NCBI GenBank assembly: GCA_045613385.1
Contig: JAZLAW010000011.1
Location: 1-64,000, forward strand
Direction: 5' to 3'
DNA length: 64,000 nucleotides
Source of the DNA: SIG565 sp045613385
Lineage (GTDB): Bacteria > Bacillota > Clostridia > Oscillospirales > Acutalibacteraceae
Part shown: one piece after another, positions 1 to 7,382 of the stretch
Numbering within the stretch: position 1 is the first letter of the stretch
Layout: each line of letters opens with the position of its first letter
Program-made: the position numbers and the translations under genes
The notes under the pieces: model-generated
Told to the model about the DNA's origin: nothing
Databases searched by the model: none
Seen by the model: the letters and a program-made list of their open reading frames with translations, nothing else

Positions 1-7
1 AAGTTTG

Positions 8-39
8 AAATGAGGACTTGAAAAAAGTTCTCATTTTTT
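8..39 (+). terminator. Rho-independent terminator of a gene left of the window
   Basis: AAATGAGGACTT (8-19) pairs with AAGTTCTCATTT (25-36), a 12-bp stem with one G-U pair and a 5-nt loop, followed by a T-run to 39. It would end a plus-strand transcript entering from the left edge. Confidence 0.7.
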
Positions 40-40
40 C

Positions 41-143
41 TTGACAAATAAAATGCCATAAGTTATTAATTATATAACTTAATAATAAAGTATTAAAATA
101 TCATGCTTACCGGTAAGTATAAAGTTATTACTTACTAGTAAGT
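41..143 (+). promoter_or_regulatory. Promoter-like sequence with three downstream palindromes
   Basis: TTGACA (41-46) and TATTAA (64-69) are 17 bp apart, a good sigma-A pattern. Around and after it lie three inverted repeats: AAGTTAT/ATAACTT (60-66 and 74-80), CTTACCGGTAAG (106-117) and ACTTACTAGTAAGT (130-143). The last two share the CTTAC half-site and have centres 25 bp apart. This resembles a repressor-controlled promoter of a mobile element; the repressor is not in the window. Confidence 0.45.
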
Positions 144-183
144 AGATAGTATTTTCCTTATATAAGATATTGAATTATCCGTC

Positions 184-202
184 TTAAACAAGGTAAAATT
201 AA
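184..202 (+). repeat. 19-bp direct repeat, copy 1
   Basis: TTAAACAAGGTAAAATTAA occurs here and again, identically, at 813-831, so the two copies bracket the small gene at 421-816. The second copy starts at that gene's stop codon. The origin (local duplication or recombination product) is unknown. Confidence 0.75.
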
Positions 203-262
203 GGGACTTAAAGTGATTAAAATTATTTCCCTTAAAAAAATTAAATTATTTTGCTTAAACTA

Positions 263-291
263 TTGACAAATTTTAAAAAATGTTGTAATAG
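263..291 (+). promoter_or_regulatory. Candidate promoter of the small element gene; rest of 144-411 featureless
   Basis: TTGACA (263-268) is followed after 17 bp by TAATAG (286-291). It lies 130 bp upstream of the only plus-strand gene of the element. Apart from this, the 184-202 repeat and strong AT-richness, I see no gene or RNA structure between 144 and 411. Confidence 0.4.
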
Positions 292-420
292 GTTTAATAT
301 ACTCAATGTTAGGAAGTGATTAAAAAAGAAAGATTAATATTACACACAAATTGAAAATAACACACAATATAAAGAGAGATTATGAAACAACATTAAATTT
401 TAGAAAGTGAGATGTTTTTC

Positions 421-816
421 ATGAACTCTTATACAAATCCAAATTCAAAAGAAAACGAAGAAAACAAATTTTTAGGTGGATACATTACAGGTATGCACCC
501 TTACCCTGACCGTTCTTATATTTCTATCAGTATGAGAGATGGTGTCAAAACCATATATATTATGATTTTTAAAAAATGTGGTTTTGGAAACAAAAAATAT
601 GACAATCCAACAGTTAAAATTGTTATGGATGCTTTTGAAAAAGGTATTCCTATAACTTGTGTATACACACAAAGCGAAATGGCAAATGTTATGCATTGTG
701 TATATACAAACTTTTCGGTTGATTATTCTAAAAACGAAGAAAAAGAAGAAACTGAAGATAATTCGTTAGCCGAGAATGACGAAAATAAATATGAACAGTT
801 GGAACTTCCAATTTAA
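421..816 (+). CDS. Unknown small protein with acidic C-terminal tail
   Basis: I do not recognise the family. The product is about 131 residues from the ATG at 421, chosen because GTGAG lies 9 bp upstream; an ATG at 412 leaves almost no room for a ribosome binding site. Residues about 15-105 look like a compact, beta-rich domain with alternating hydrophobic residues. From about 105 the chain is strongly acidic (many E, D and N) and ends in ELPI. A structured core plus an acidic tail ending in a hydrophobic tip recalls single-stranded DNA-binding proteins, but no SSB motif can be confirmed, so that is only a suggestion. It is the only plus-strand gene of the left-edge element and ends at the terminator shared with the recombinase. 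Confidence 0.6.
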   Translation: MNSYTNPNSKENEENKFLGGYITGMHPYPDRSYISISMRDGVKTIYIMIFKKCGFGNKKYDNPTVKIVMDAFEKGIPITCVYTQSEMANVMHCVYTNFSVDYSKNEEKEETEDNSLAENDENKYEQLELPI

Positions 817-831
817 ACAAGGTAAAATTAA
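813..831 (+). repeat. 19-bp direct repeat, copy 2
   Basis: Identical to 184-202. It includes the stop codon of the small gene and runs into the left arm of the terminator at 830. Confidence 0.75.
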
Positions 832-859
832 AAGGGTTGGCGCCGCCAACCCTTTTTTT
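830..859. terminator. Bidirectional terminator between convergent genes
   Basis: AAAAGGGTTGGC (830-841) pairs with GCCAACCCTTTT (845-856) around a 3-nt loop, with T-runs in both directions. It separates the small plus-strand gene from the minus-strand recombinase, whose stop codon overlaps its end. Confidence 0.85.
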
Positions 860-2324
860 ATATCTTCCATTCAATAGTATAATCGCCGTTTTCTTCAAGC
901 AAAATTCTTTTTATTAGTTTTCGGTAAACTTCTTTTGCTTTTTCAATGTCACCAAGTTCCATTTCAATTTGTCGCATTTCAAATGCCTCATATTTAATGG
1001 GGGTGTATGTTGAAAGTTGCAATTCCTTTTGTTCAATTTGGTCTTGTAGTTTTTCAATATAATTTGAAAATGCTCTTTCTAATTTGCCATTGTTTAAAGA
1101 TTGCTCAATAAGATTTTCTCGTTTTTCTATTAGTTCGTTTAATTCGTCCTCTATTTTTTTATAACCTCTCTCGTTTTCTTCAACTCGTTCCGCCAAGGTT
1201 TTTAAAACCTCTATAACTTTGGTCCGAATGCTTTTTCTTAATTCGTCAAAATCTACCGACTTGAATTGAGCATCACAATCGTGCAAACCACGATTTTTAT
1301 AGCAATCTAATTTGGGGTCATTGTAAATTTTAATAGCATATTCGCATTTAGCACATTTTAAAAGACCTGCTAATTCTTTCATTCTTGTAGGTGCATTTGC
1401 CCTTTTAATTTGTTGGTTTTGTGCTAATCGTTCTTGAACCTTGACATATTGTCTTGAAGGTATTACACCCCTAAAATTAGTCAAATATACTGTTTGTTCT
1501 GAAAGGTCAGTATATTTTCTTGTGTTCTTATTTGAAACTCTTTTACCAACTATCGCGGCGGCACGTGTGCCGTTCCATTCTTCTATTGGGTTTAATATTT
1601 TTGCCTTTCGCATTTTAAAATATTTGTATAATGTTTCGTCTGCTATTGCATAAACGGGGTTTTGTAAAATACGAGCGATTGTAACATTATCAAATGTTTT
1701 TCTCTTTCTGCTTTGATATCCCTTGTTTTCGAGCAACCTTGCTACTTTGCCGAGCGACATTGAAAAATCGTCCTCGTAGTGATTAAATGCTAATTTAACG
1801 GCAGACATTTCATCATCAATTTTATATAGTGTAGGTATTTTATCATTAATTTTTCCGTTCTTGTATCCGTATGGTGCAGGACCTCCTGCCCATCTGCCGT
1901 CTTGTATTCTATGATAGTAATTATCTTTAACTCGCATTTGGATGCTTTCTCGTTCCATTTGTGCGAAACTAGCAAGTATGCTCATTAACAATTTACCCGC
2001 CGATGTTGATGTGTCAAATTTTTCATTTGCACTAACAAACGAGCAATTATTATCTTCCATAAATTGATATAGTTGATAAAAGTCCACAATATTTCTGCTT
2101 ATTCTATCCAAGCGATAAACATAAACGGCATTTATTTTATGACACTTGATATCGTCTAACATTCTTTGTAAATCGGGTCTTTGGGTGTTTTTGCCACTAA
2201 ACCCTTTGTCTTTGTATATTATGTATTGCTCATCACGAATTAATTTAAGGCAATCATTTACTTGTGTTTCTATGCTCTCCGATTCTTTTTTGTCTATTGA
2301 TTGTCGGGCGTATATCGCTATCAT
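858..2324 (-). CDS. Large serine recombinase (site-specific integrase)
   Basis: This 488-residue protein has the architecture of phage and element large serine integrases, which cut and rejoin att sites through a phosphoserine intermediate. The N-terminal resolvase domain (about 1-140) opens with YARQSIDK, with Ser9 as the predicted nucleophile, and contains YRLDRISRN and SFAQMERESI. A recombinase domain follows (about 155-260), then a zinc-ribbon segment with KCAKC and later paired cysteines (about 310-350), then a long charged coiled coil (about 365-450) typical of directionality control. The ATG at 2324 follows AAGGGGA. The gene points away from the broken deacetylase gene and has a promoter at the junction. 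Length and domains are complete, so it may be active. Confidence 0.93.
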   Translation of the reverse strand: MIAIYARQSIDKKESESIETQVNDCLKLIRDEQYIIYKDKGFSGKNTQRPDLQRMLDDIKCHKINAVYVYRLDRISRNIVDFYQLYQFMEDNNCSFVSANEKFDTSTSAGKLLMSILASFAQMERESIQMRVKDNYYHRIQDGRWAGGPAPYGYKNGKINDKIPTLYKIDDEMSAVKLAFNHYEDDFSMSLGKVARLLENKGYQSRKRKTFDNVTIARILQNPVYAIADETLYKYFKMRKAKILNPIEEWNGTRAAAIVGKRVSNKNTRKYTDLSEQTVYLTNFRGVIPSRQYVKVQERLAQNQQIKRANAPTRMKELAGLLKCAKCEYAIKIYNDPKLDCYKNRGLHDCDAQFKSVDFDELRKSIRTKVIEVLKTLAERVEENERGYKKIEDELNELIEKRENLIEQSLNNGKLERAFSNYIEKLQDQIEQKELQLSTYTPIKYEAFEMRQIEMELGDIEKAKEVYRKLIKRILLEENGDYTIEWKI

Positions 2325-2427
2325 TTTTTACTTCCCCTTTGTTTTTGTATATAATATCAAGTATCTCTTTGAAAATCTTATCCTTTTCACTGCTTGAAGC
2401 ACCACAAAAGATATCCTTTCCTTGCAT

Positions 2428-2456
2428 ATTATATCACACTATTACTTTTGTTGCAA
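2428..2456 (-). promoter_or_regulatory. Promoter of the serine recombinase at the element junction
   Basis: On the minus strand TTGCAA (2451-2456) and TATAAT (2428-2433) are separated by exactly 17 bp. The promoter overlaps the last codons of the interrupted deacetylase frame, so the -35 box lies at or very near the integration junction. Excision or circularisation could therefore change its upstream sequence. Confidence 0.65.
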
Positions 2457-2976
2457 GTGTTTCTACCGACCATTGTATACAGTACATATTACTGTCGGAA
2501 ACTGATGTTATCGTATTATTATCATAGTCGCCATAGGGTGGGCGGAACAACGTCGGTGTCCGGCCTGTTATATCGGCGATTTTTTTATTGCAACTATCAA
2601 GCTCATTTTTCATCTGTGCCATACTAAGCTGCGGCATATGTGGATGAGAGTTTGAGTGGTTTTCTATTCTGTGTCCCGCATCACTTAGTTGCTTTACTGA
2701 TTCGGGGTATTTATCCACCCAGGCACCGACTACAAAAAATGTTGCAGGAACTTCATACTCTTTTAAAATGTTAATAAGTGTTTCGGTGTCATCGTTGCCC
2801 CAGGCAGCATCAAAACTTATGGCAATTTTCTTTTCTTCGGTTTCAACACAGTAAATGGGCAGCAGTCTGTCGCGGTTTGCAAAGGACACAACACCGCCCA
2901 CAAGCAAAAAAATCACCGATAATAAAACGCAAGAAGCCGCCATAATATGTTTTCGGGTTATAACAATCATTTTCAT
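2434..2976 (-). pseudogene. Polysaccharide deacetylase (PdaA/PdaB-like), 3' part missing
   Basis: The 180-residue frame starts with an N-terminal membrane anchor (about 8-28) and then a NodB-type carbohydrate esterase domain: SFDAAWGNDD holds the first catalytic Asp, HSNSHPH the metal-binding histidines, and RPPYGDYD the next motif. Such enzymes remove acetyl groups from peptidoglycan sugars, often in spore cortex formation. The match continues to QWSVETL, where family members carry on with a D-W-K-type segment. Here the frame turns into six unrelated residues and a stop at the element junction. The enzyme is therefore cut before its final conserved motif. The ATG at 2976 follows GGTGA; GTG or TTG starts are possible 9-12 bp upstream. 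It is divergent from the hydrogenase operon. Confidence 0.8.
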
Positions 2977-3063
2977 AAAATTCACCAAACCTCTGCTTTC
3001 CTATAGTAGATACTATGTGGTTACGGCGCGTCCGTATTACATATATTTGGCAGAGTGGAAAAA

Positions 3064-3117
3064 TTGTCAAAATTTTATCAAAAAAGGGTAGAAAAAACAG
3101 AATGGATATGTTATAAT
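3064..3117 (+). promoter_or_regulatory. Rex-like operator and promoter of the hydrogenase operon
   Basis: TTGTCAAAATTTTATCAA (3064-3081) has the 7-4-7 layout of Rex operators, with one mismatch per half-site to TTGTTAA. Rex represses fermentative and hydrogenase genes until NADH is high. An extended -10, TGTTATAAT with TATAAT at 3112-3117, lies just downstream; the -35 is weak. The first gene starts at 3190 after AAGGAGG. Confidence 0.55.
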
Positions 3118-3189
3118 GTTTTGCGGTATATGATGCCTTTTAAAATGAAGAGGGGCATTGTAACTTTTATTGTTATAAGGAGGATTATT

Positions 3190-3690
3190 ATGCAAAAGAA
3201 AATCAGCAAACTTCCTTTTAAAGGCACAGCTGAACAGGAAGCACAGCTTCAGGAAATTATTGCAAAATATAAGGATGACAAGAGCAACCTTATGGCAGTA
3301 ATGCAGGAAGCACAGGGAATTTACGGTTATCTCCCAATGGAAGTACAGCTTATGATAGCTGAAGGTATGGATGTTCCGCTTGAAAAAGTATACGGTGTTG
3401 CAACATTCTATGCTCAGTTCTCGTTGTCTCCAAAGGGCAAATACAATATATCAGTTTGTCTTGGTACCGCTTGTTATGTTAAGGGCGCAGGTGAACTTAT
3501 GGACAAACTTTCTGAAATTCTGGGAATCGGCGCAGATGAATGCACAGAAGACGGAAAGTTCTCTCTTACCGCTTGTCGTTGCATTGGCGCTTGCGGTCTT
3601 GCTCCTGTACTTACCGTTAATGAAGATGTTTACGGCAGACTCGTGGCAGATGACATTCCCGGTATTATTGCTAAATATCAAGAACTTTAA
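3190..3690 (+). CDS. NuoE/HydC-like [2Fe-2S] subunit of an NADH-linked hydrogenase
   Basis: The 166-residue protein is the 24-kDa NuoE type: a helical N-terminal part and a thioredoxin-like [2Fe-2S] domain. Cluster ligands are visible as C90-x4-C95 and C131-x3-C135 (CLGTAC and CIGAC). In trimeric electron-bifurcating hydrogenases this subunit joins HydB and HydA and passes electrons between NAD(H) and the hydrogenase. The ATG at 3190 is chosen because AAGGAGG lies 8-9 bp upstream; an earlier in-frame ATG has no such site. It is separated from its HydB and HydA partners by six regulatory-looking genes, yet spacing throughout suggests a single transcript. Confidence 0.9.
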   Translation: MQKKISKLPFKGTAEQEAQLQEIIAKYKDDKSNLMAVMQEAQGIYGYLPMEVQLMIAEGMDVPLEKVYGVATFYAQFSLSPKGKYNISVCLGTACYVKGAGELMDKLSEILGIGADECTEDGKFSLTACRCIGACGLAPVLTVNEDVYGRLVADDIPGIIAKYQEL

Positions 3691-3710
3691 TTATTAAAGG
3701 ATAAATCTGT

Positions 3711-4064
3711 ATGAAAATAAGTCAGATTAAAGAACTTTTAGATGCTCAGTTAATATATGGGGAAGAGCATTTAGGTAAACACGTATATGCCGCTTTCGGC
3801 AGCGATATGATGAGCGATGTTCTGGCCTACGTAAACGACCAGTCGGTTTTAATATCGGGTCTTGTTAATCCGCAGGTTATCAGAACGGCCGAAATGATGG
3901 ATATGATTTGTATAGTTTTTGTTCGCGGGAAAATGCCTAATGAAGAGATGATTAAATTAGCAAAGGAAAGCGGTATTGCTCTACTTGCTACCGAAAAGCG
4001 TATGTATGATACCTGCGGAATTTTATATTCCAATGGGCTTACAGGAGCGAAGAAAAAAGTATGA
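3711..4064 (+). CDS. DRTGG-domain protein 1
   Basis: This 117-residue protein consists of little more than one DRTGG-type domain. Such domains also occur next to CBS domains in pyrophosphatases and in phosphotransacetylase-like proteins, where a nucleotide-sensing role is suspected. Visible features are a hydrophobic alpha/beta pattern, an AFGSDMMSDVLAYV segment, and a C-terminal LATEKRMYDTCGILY segment typical of the family. The stop overlaps the start of the next HATPase gene by 4 bp, so the two are translationally coupled. A second DRTGG gene follows the HydS-like gene. A sensing or partner-switching role in hydrogenase control is inference. Confidence 0.75.
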   Translation: MKISQIKELLDAQLIYGEEHLGKHVYAAFGSDMMSDVLAYVNDQSVLISGLVNPQVIRTAEMMDMICIVFVRGKMPNEEMIKLAKESGIALLATEKRMYDTCGILYSNGLTGAKKKV

Positions 4065-4483
4065 ACGAAAATCTGACCTTTAATTTTACGGTTGACGGAA
4101 AAAATTTCACAACCGCCGGTCAGGCATCGGGACAGTTAAAGAAAAATCTCAGGCAATTAGGCATAGCACCTGAAACTATACGAAAAGCATCCATTGCGAT
4201 GTACGAAGGCGAAATCAATATGGTTATCCACGCAGGTGGCGGTGAAGCTATTGTTACTGTCAGTGAAGACTGTATTGAAATCGTGTTAGCCGACAAGGGC
4301 CCCGGCATCAAAGATATCAATCAGGCGATGCAGGAAGGCTTTTCAACCGCAGGTGAAAATGTTCGCTCTCTGGGCTTTGGGGCCGGAATGGGACTGCCGA
4401 ATATGAAACGTTATTCGGATGAAATGACGGTTGATTCCACAGTCGGTGTCGGCACAACCATAACTATGAAGATTAACATATAG
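4061..4483 (+). CDS. RsbW/RsbT-like HATPase (anti-sigma-type ATP-binding protein)
   Basis: The 140-residue protein is a lone GHKL ATPase domain of the RsbW/SpoIIAB/RsbT kind, which bind ATP and act as serine kinases or partner-switching regulators. The N box reads EGEINMVIHA, where family members usually have an N in the ELLTN-type motif. The G1 box is DKGPGI and the G2 region is GFGAGMGLPNMKRYSD. No kinase phosphoacceptor domain, membrane segment or sensor is fused. It overlaps the DRTGG gene upstream and lies 9 bp before the HydS-like gene. No sigma or anti-anti-sigma gene is in the operon, so its client is unknown. Confidence 0.8.
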   Translation: MNENLTFNFTVDGKNFTTAGQASGQLKKNLRQLGIAPETIRKASIAMYEGEINMVIHAGGGEAIVTVSEDCIEIVLADKGPGIKDINQAMQEGFSTAGENVRSLGFGAGMGLPNMKRYSDEMTVDSTVGVGTTITMKINI

Positions 4484-4492
4484 GGTGAGTCT

Positions 4493-5749
4493 ATGCAACC
4501 AAACAGACATTCCGTAGCGTTGGATGTGAATAAATGCACAGGTTGTACTACCTGTCTTAAGCATTGCCCTACAGAAGCCATACGTATAAGAAACGGTCAC
4601 GCGGTTATCAATCCGGACAGGTGTATTGATTGCGGTGAATGTATAAGGGTATGTCCGCACAAGGCAAAATCCGCTGTGCTTGACAGTATCTCTGATATTC
4701 AGAAATTCAAATACAAGGTTGCGTTACCCGCGCCATCTTTGTATGCACAGTTCGATAATCTTGAAGAGATTGATTATGTTCTCCAGGGCCTTTTGGATAT
4801 AGGCTTTGATTACGTATATGAAGTATCCCGCGCGGCAGAACTTGTATCGGCATATACAAGAAACTACTTAAAAACCGAAGGCATACAAAAACCGGCAATA
4901 AGTTCGGCGTGTCCTGTGGTTGTACGGCTTATAGAAAGCAGATTTCCATCCCTTAAGGATAACGTAATTCAGTTATTGCCGCCGATGGAAATTGCGGCAT
5001 ATCTATGCAGACAGGAAATAAAAGAACTTCATCCTGAACTCTCAGATGAAGACATAGGCGTTTGCTTTATATCTCCTTGCCCTGCAAAAATGAGTTACGT
5101 TAAAAACGGACTCGAAAACTACAAAAGTAAAGTAGATGTTGTTATATCTATAAGCGATGTTTACTTTTTACTGATAAACGCGATGAATCGCGGTAAGGAA
5201 CCTACCGTTAATTCACATTCGGGAAGAATAGGAATCGGTTGGGCAACTTCCGGCGGTGAAGCAACTGCCATATTTAACGATAAATATATGGCAGCCGATG
5301 GCATAGAAAACGTTAACCGCGTACTTGATGAAATTGAGAACGGTAATATACCAAATCTCGAATTTGTTGAGCTTAATGCCTGTACAGGCGGATGCGTAGG
5401 CGGTGTACTTGCCATACAAAACCCCTTTATCGCAAAGGCGAAACTCAGGGGACTGAAAAATTATTTACCCGTTTCGCTGAACACTTTAAGCGAAGAAGAA
5501 TCAAAATACATACCCGAGCATTATTTCTTTGAAGGTCTTTCAAACTGTCGGCCGATATCACGGCTTAGTGACAGTATGGCAGAGTCTATGAGAATGATGG
5601 CGGATATACAAAAATTAAGAGACGGTCTGCCCGGTATTGACTGTGGTGCTTGTGGGGCTCCAACCTGCAGAGCATTTGCAGAAGATGTCATAAAGGGCGA
5701 TGCGGATATAAACGGTTGTATTATAAAACGTCAAGGAGCAGACAGATGA
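4493..5749 (+). CDS. HydS-like [FeFe]-hydrogenase homologue with C-terminal Fe-S domain
   Basis: The 418-residue protein has an N-terminal 2x[4Fe-4S] ferredoxin domain (cysteines at about 15-25 and 44-54), a hydrogenase large-subunit domain (about 75-345) and a C-terminal four-cysteine Fe-S domain (C384, C387, C392, C409). The H-cluster motifs are altered: L1 is SSACP (C140) where catalytic enzymes have TSC-x-P-x-W, L2 is SPCPAK (C196), and L3 is NACTGGC (C297, C301). Such changes mark putative sensory (HydS) hydrogenases. Unlike many HydS proteins it has no PAS domain. Flanking HATPase and DRTGG genes support a redox or H2 sensing role, which is inference. The stop overlaps the next gene (ATGA). 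Confidence 0.85.
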   Translation: MQPNRHSVALDVNKCTGCTTCLKHCPTEAIRIRNGHAVINPDRCIDCGECIRVCPHKAKSAVLDSISDIQKFKYKVALPAPSLYAQFDNLEEIDYVLQGLLDIGFDYVYEVSRAAELVSAYTRNYLKTEGIQKPAISSACPVVVRLIESRFPSLKDNVIQLLPPMEIAAYLCRQEIKELHPELSDEDIGVCFISPCPAKMSYVKNGLENYKSKVDVVISISDVYFLLINAMNRGKEPTVNSHSGRIGIGWATSGGEATAIFNDKYMAADGIENVNRVLDEIENGNIPNLEFVELNACTGGCVGGVLAIQNPFIAKAKLRGLKNYLPVSLNTLSEEESKYIPEHYFFEGLSNCRPISRLSDSMAESMRMMADIQKLRDGLPGIDCGACGAPTCRAFAEDVIKGDADINGCIIKRQGADR

Positions 5750-6072
5750 CAGTAAGTGAGTTTGCAAAGAATGATTTCCTGACAGTACTGTGTATGCCTG
5801 AAGGAGACAGGGTTATACGTGGCGGTTATATAGGGGATTTGCTTTCCTGGGTAATGGGCAGGGCAAAACTCGATGATGCTTGGATAACCATTATGTCAAA
5901 CAGCAACACAGTTGCGGTGGCGTCTTTGGCCGATGTGTCCTGTGTTATACTTTCGGAATCGGTAACGCTTTCTGAAACCGATTTGGCTACGGCGGAGAAA
6001 AACGGTATAAATGTCTTATCTACTCCGCTTACAACATTTGAAGCGGCGGCAAAATTAAAGGAAATTATATGA
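5746..6072 (+). CDS. DRTGG-domain protein 2
   Basis: This is the second small DRTGG-type protein of the operon, 108 residues from the ATG at 5746. That start is chosen because AAGGAG precedes it and it forms an ATGA overlap with the HydS-like gene; a longer frame from 5650 would lie inside that gene. It shows RGGYIGDLLSWVMGRA near the N-terminus, a serine-rich middle region, and a C-terminal LSTPLTTFEAAAKLKEII helix. It shares domain type rather than close sequence with the 3711 gene, suggesting an old duplication or a heteromeric pair. It overlaps the PHP gene by 4 bp. Confidence 0.75.
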   Translation: MTVSEFAKNDFLTVLCMPEGDRVIRGGYIGDLLSWVMGRAKLDDAWITIMSNSNTVAVASLADVSCVILSESVTLSETDLATAEKNGINVLSTPLTTFEAAAKLKEII

Positions 6073-6797
6073 ACCGTTTTTATTACGATTTGCATATACA
6101 CTCTTGTTTATCTCCCTGCGCCGACAATGACAATACCCCATATAATCTTGTGGGTATGGCCGCTATTTCGGGAATGGATATTATCGCGCTCACCGACCAC
6201 AACACCGCTAAAAACTGTCCTGCTTTTTTCAAAGCGGCGGACCATTACGGTATAACGGCGGTTGCAGGTATGGAACTTACTACATCGGAAGAAATTCACG
6301 TGGTCTGTTTGTTCGAGCATCTTGAAGATGCGCTTTTGTTTGACAAGGAAATTGATTCCCGCAGGTTCAAGATAAAAAACAGGGTTGATATTTTCGGCGA
6401 ACAACTGATTATGGGCGAAGATGACCGGGTGATAGGCAGTGATGAGTTTTTACTTTCCAATGCCACTACGGTATCCCTTGATGAAGTGCCAGGCCTTGTG
6501 GAAAAGTATGGCGGAGTTTGTTATCCCGCGCACATTGACAGACAGTCCAACAGTATAATTACGGTACTCGGTACTATACCTGAAACACCGAAATTTAACT
6601 GTTTCGAAATTCACGGCCCCGAAAATATATCGGTATTCCGTGAAAAGTATAATTTGTTCGATAAAAAAATCATAATAAGTTCAGATGCGCACTACCTTGA
6701 AGGCATAAAAGACAAAGAAAATTACTTTTTACTCGATACCGACAAGTCTGATGTTCACAAAATCAGGGCTGAATTATTTAAGGAGTTAAGACGGTGA
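6069..6797 (+). CDS. PHP-domain phosphoesterase
   Basis: The 242-residue protein is a single PHP-fold metal-dependent phosphoesterase, related to histidinol phosphatases and to enzymes acting on nucleotide or phosphorylated substrates. Metal-binding motifs are visible in order: DLHIHS with a following CLSPCAD, TDHN, the Glu in GMELTT, a PAHID motif, and SSDAHYL near the C-terminus. The gene overlaps both neighbours by 4 bp, so it belongs to the hydrogenase-linked regulatory block. Its substrate cannot be read from sequence. A phosphatase acting opposite the adjacent HATPase kinase-like proteins, or on a small-molecule signal, is a reasonable but untested idea. Confidence 0.85.
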   Translation: MNRFYYDLHIHSCLSPCADNDNTPYNLVGMAAISGMDIIALTDHNTAKNCPAFFKAADHYGITAVAGMELTTSEEIHVVCLFEHLEDALLFDKEIDSRRFKIKNRVDIFGEQLIMGEDDRVIGSDEFLLSNATTVSLDEVPGLVEKYGGVCYPAHIDRQSNSIITVLGTIPETPKFNCFEIHGPENISVFREKYNLFDKKIIISSDAHYLEGIKDKENYFLLDTDKSDVHKIRAELFKELRR

Positions 6798-7345
6798 AAG
6801 AACTATCGCTCAATATTCTTGATATAACCGAAAACTCGGTTAAAGCCGGTGCAAAGCTCACGGAAATTATTATTGAAGAAACAGAAGATACGCTCACCGT
6901 TATAATTCGTGATGACGGTTGCGGAATGGATGAAGAAACCCTATTGCGTGTTACCAATCCGTTTTATACAACACGTACGACCAGAAAGGTCGGACTTGGA
7001 ATTCCTTTTTATAAGCTCTCGGCAGAACAGACGGGTGGTAGCCTTAGGATAGAGTCGAGATGTCAAAAAGAGTTCCCCGAAAATCACGGAACAACGCTAA
7101 CCGCTGTCTTTTATAAAAATCACATTGATTTTACGCCGCTTGGTGATGTAGCGGCAACAGTTACTACACTTATCCAAGGGCATCCCGATACAGACTTCTT
7201 ATTCCGCCATACAAAAAACGAAAAATGTATTGAATTGGATACACGGGTTCTTCGTGATACATTGGGCGCAGAAGTCCCGTTATCGACTTACGAAGTTATT
7301 AAATGGATTGAAGAGTTCTTAAACGAACAATACATCAATCTTTAA
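6794..7345 (+). CDS. Second HATPase-domain protein (histidine kinase/MutL-like fold)
   Basis: The 183-residue protein opens directly with a GHKL ATP-binding domain: LDITENSVKAGA matches the N box, RDDGCGMDEETL the G1 box, and VGLGIPFYK the G2 box. After about residue 115 there is an extra 65-residue tail with no recognised domain. It lacks a dimerisation/phosphoacceptor domain, so it is not a complete histidine kinase. Similar stand-alone HATPases are seen beside clostridial hydrogenase subunits. It closes the six-gene regulatory block; the next gene starts 38 bp later with its own AAGGAAGG site. Confidence 0.8.
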   Translation: MKELSLNILDITENSVKAGAKLTEIIIEETEDTLTVIIRDDGCGMDEETLLRVTNPFYTTRTTRKVGLGIPFYKLSAEQTGGSLRIESRCQKEFPENHGTTLTAVFYKNHIDFTPLGDVAATVTTLIQGHPDTDFLFRHTKNEKCIELDTRVLRDTLGAEVPLSTYEVIKWIEEFLNEQYINL

Positions 7346-7382
7346 TAGATTTTATGATTATATTAAGGAAGGGTAGAGATTT

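Larger units (their letters stand above)
1..2456. mobile_element. Right end of an integrated element with a large serine recombinase
   Basis: The segment runs from the window edge to the point where a chromosomal deacetylase frame breaks (about 2440-2460). It carries a large serine recombinase transcribed inward from that junction, one small unknown gene, and an AT-rich control region with palindromes. Large serine recombinases commonly sit at one end of the element they move. Interruption of a host gene immediately next to the recombinase start fits an att junction. The other end and the deacetylase 3' part should lie to the left of the window. Inference: prophage, integrative element or skin-like element; no structural or conjugation gene is visible here to decide. 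Confidence 0.7.
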
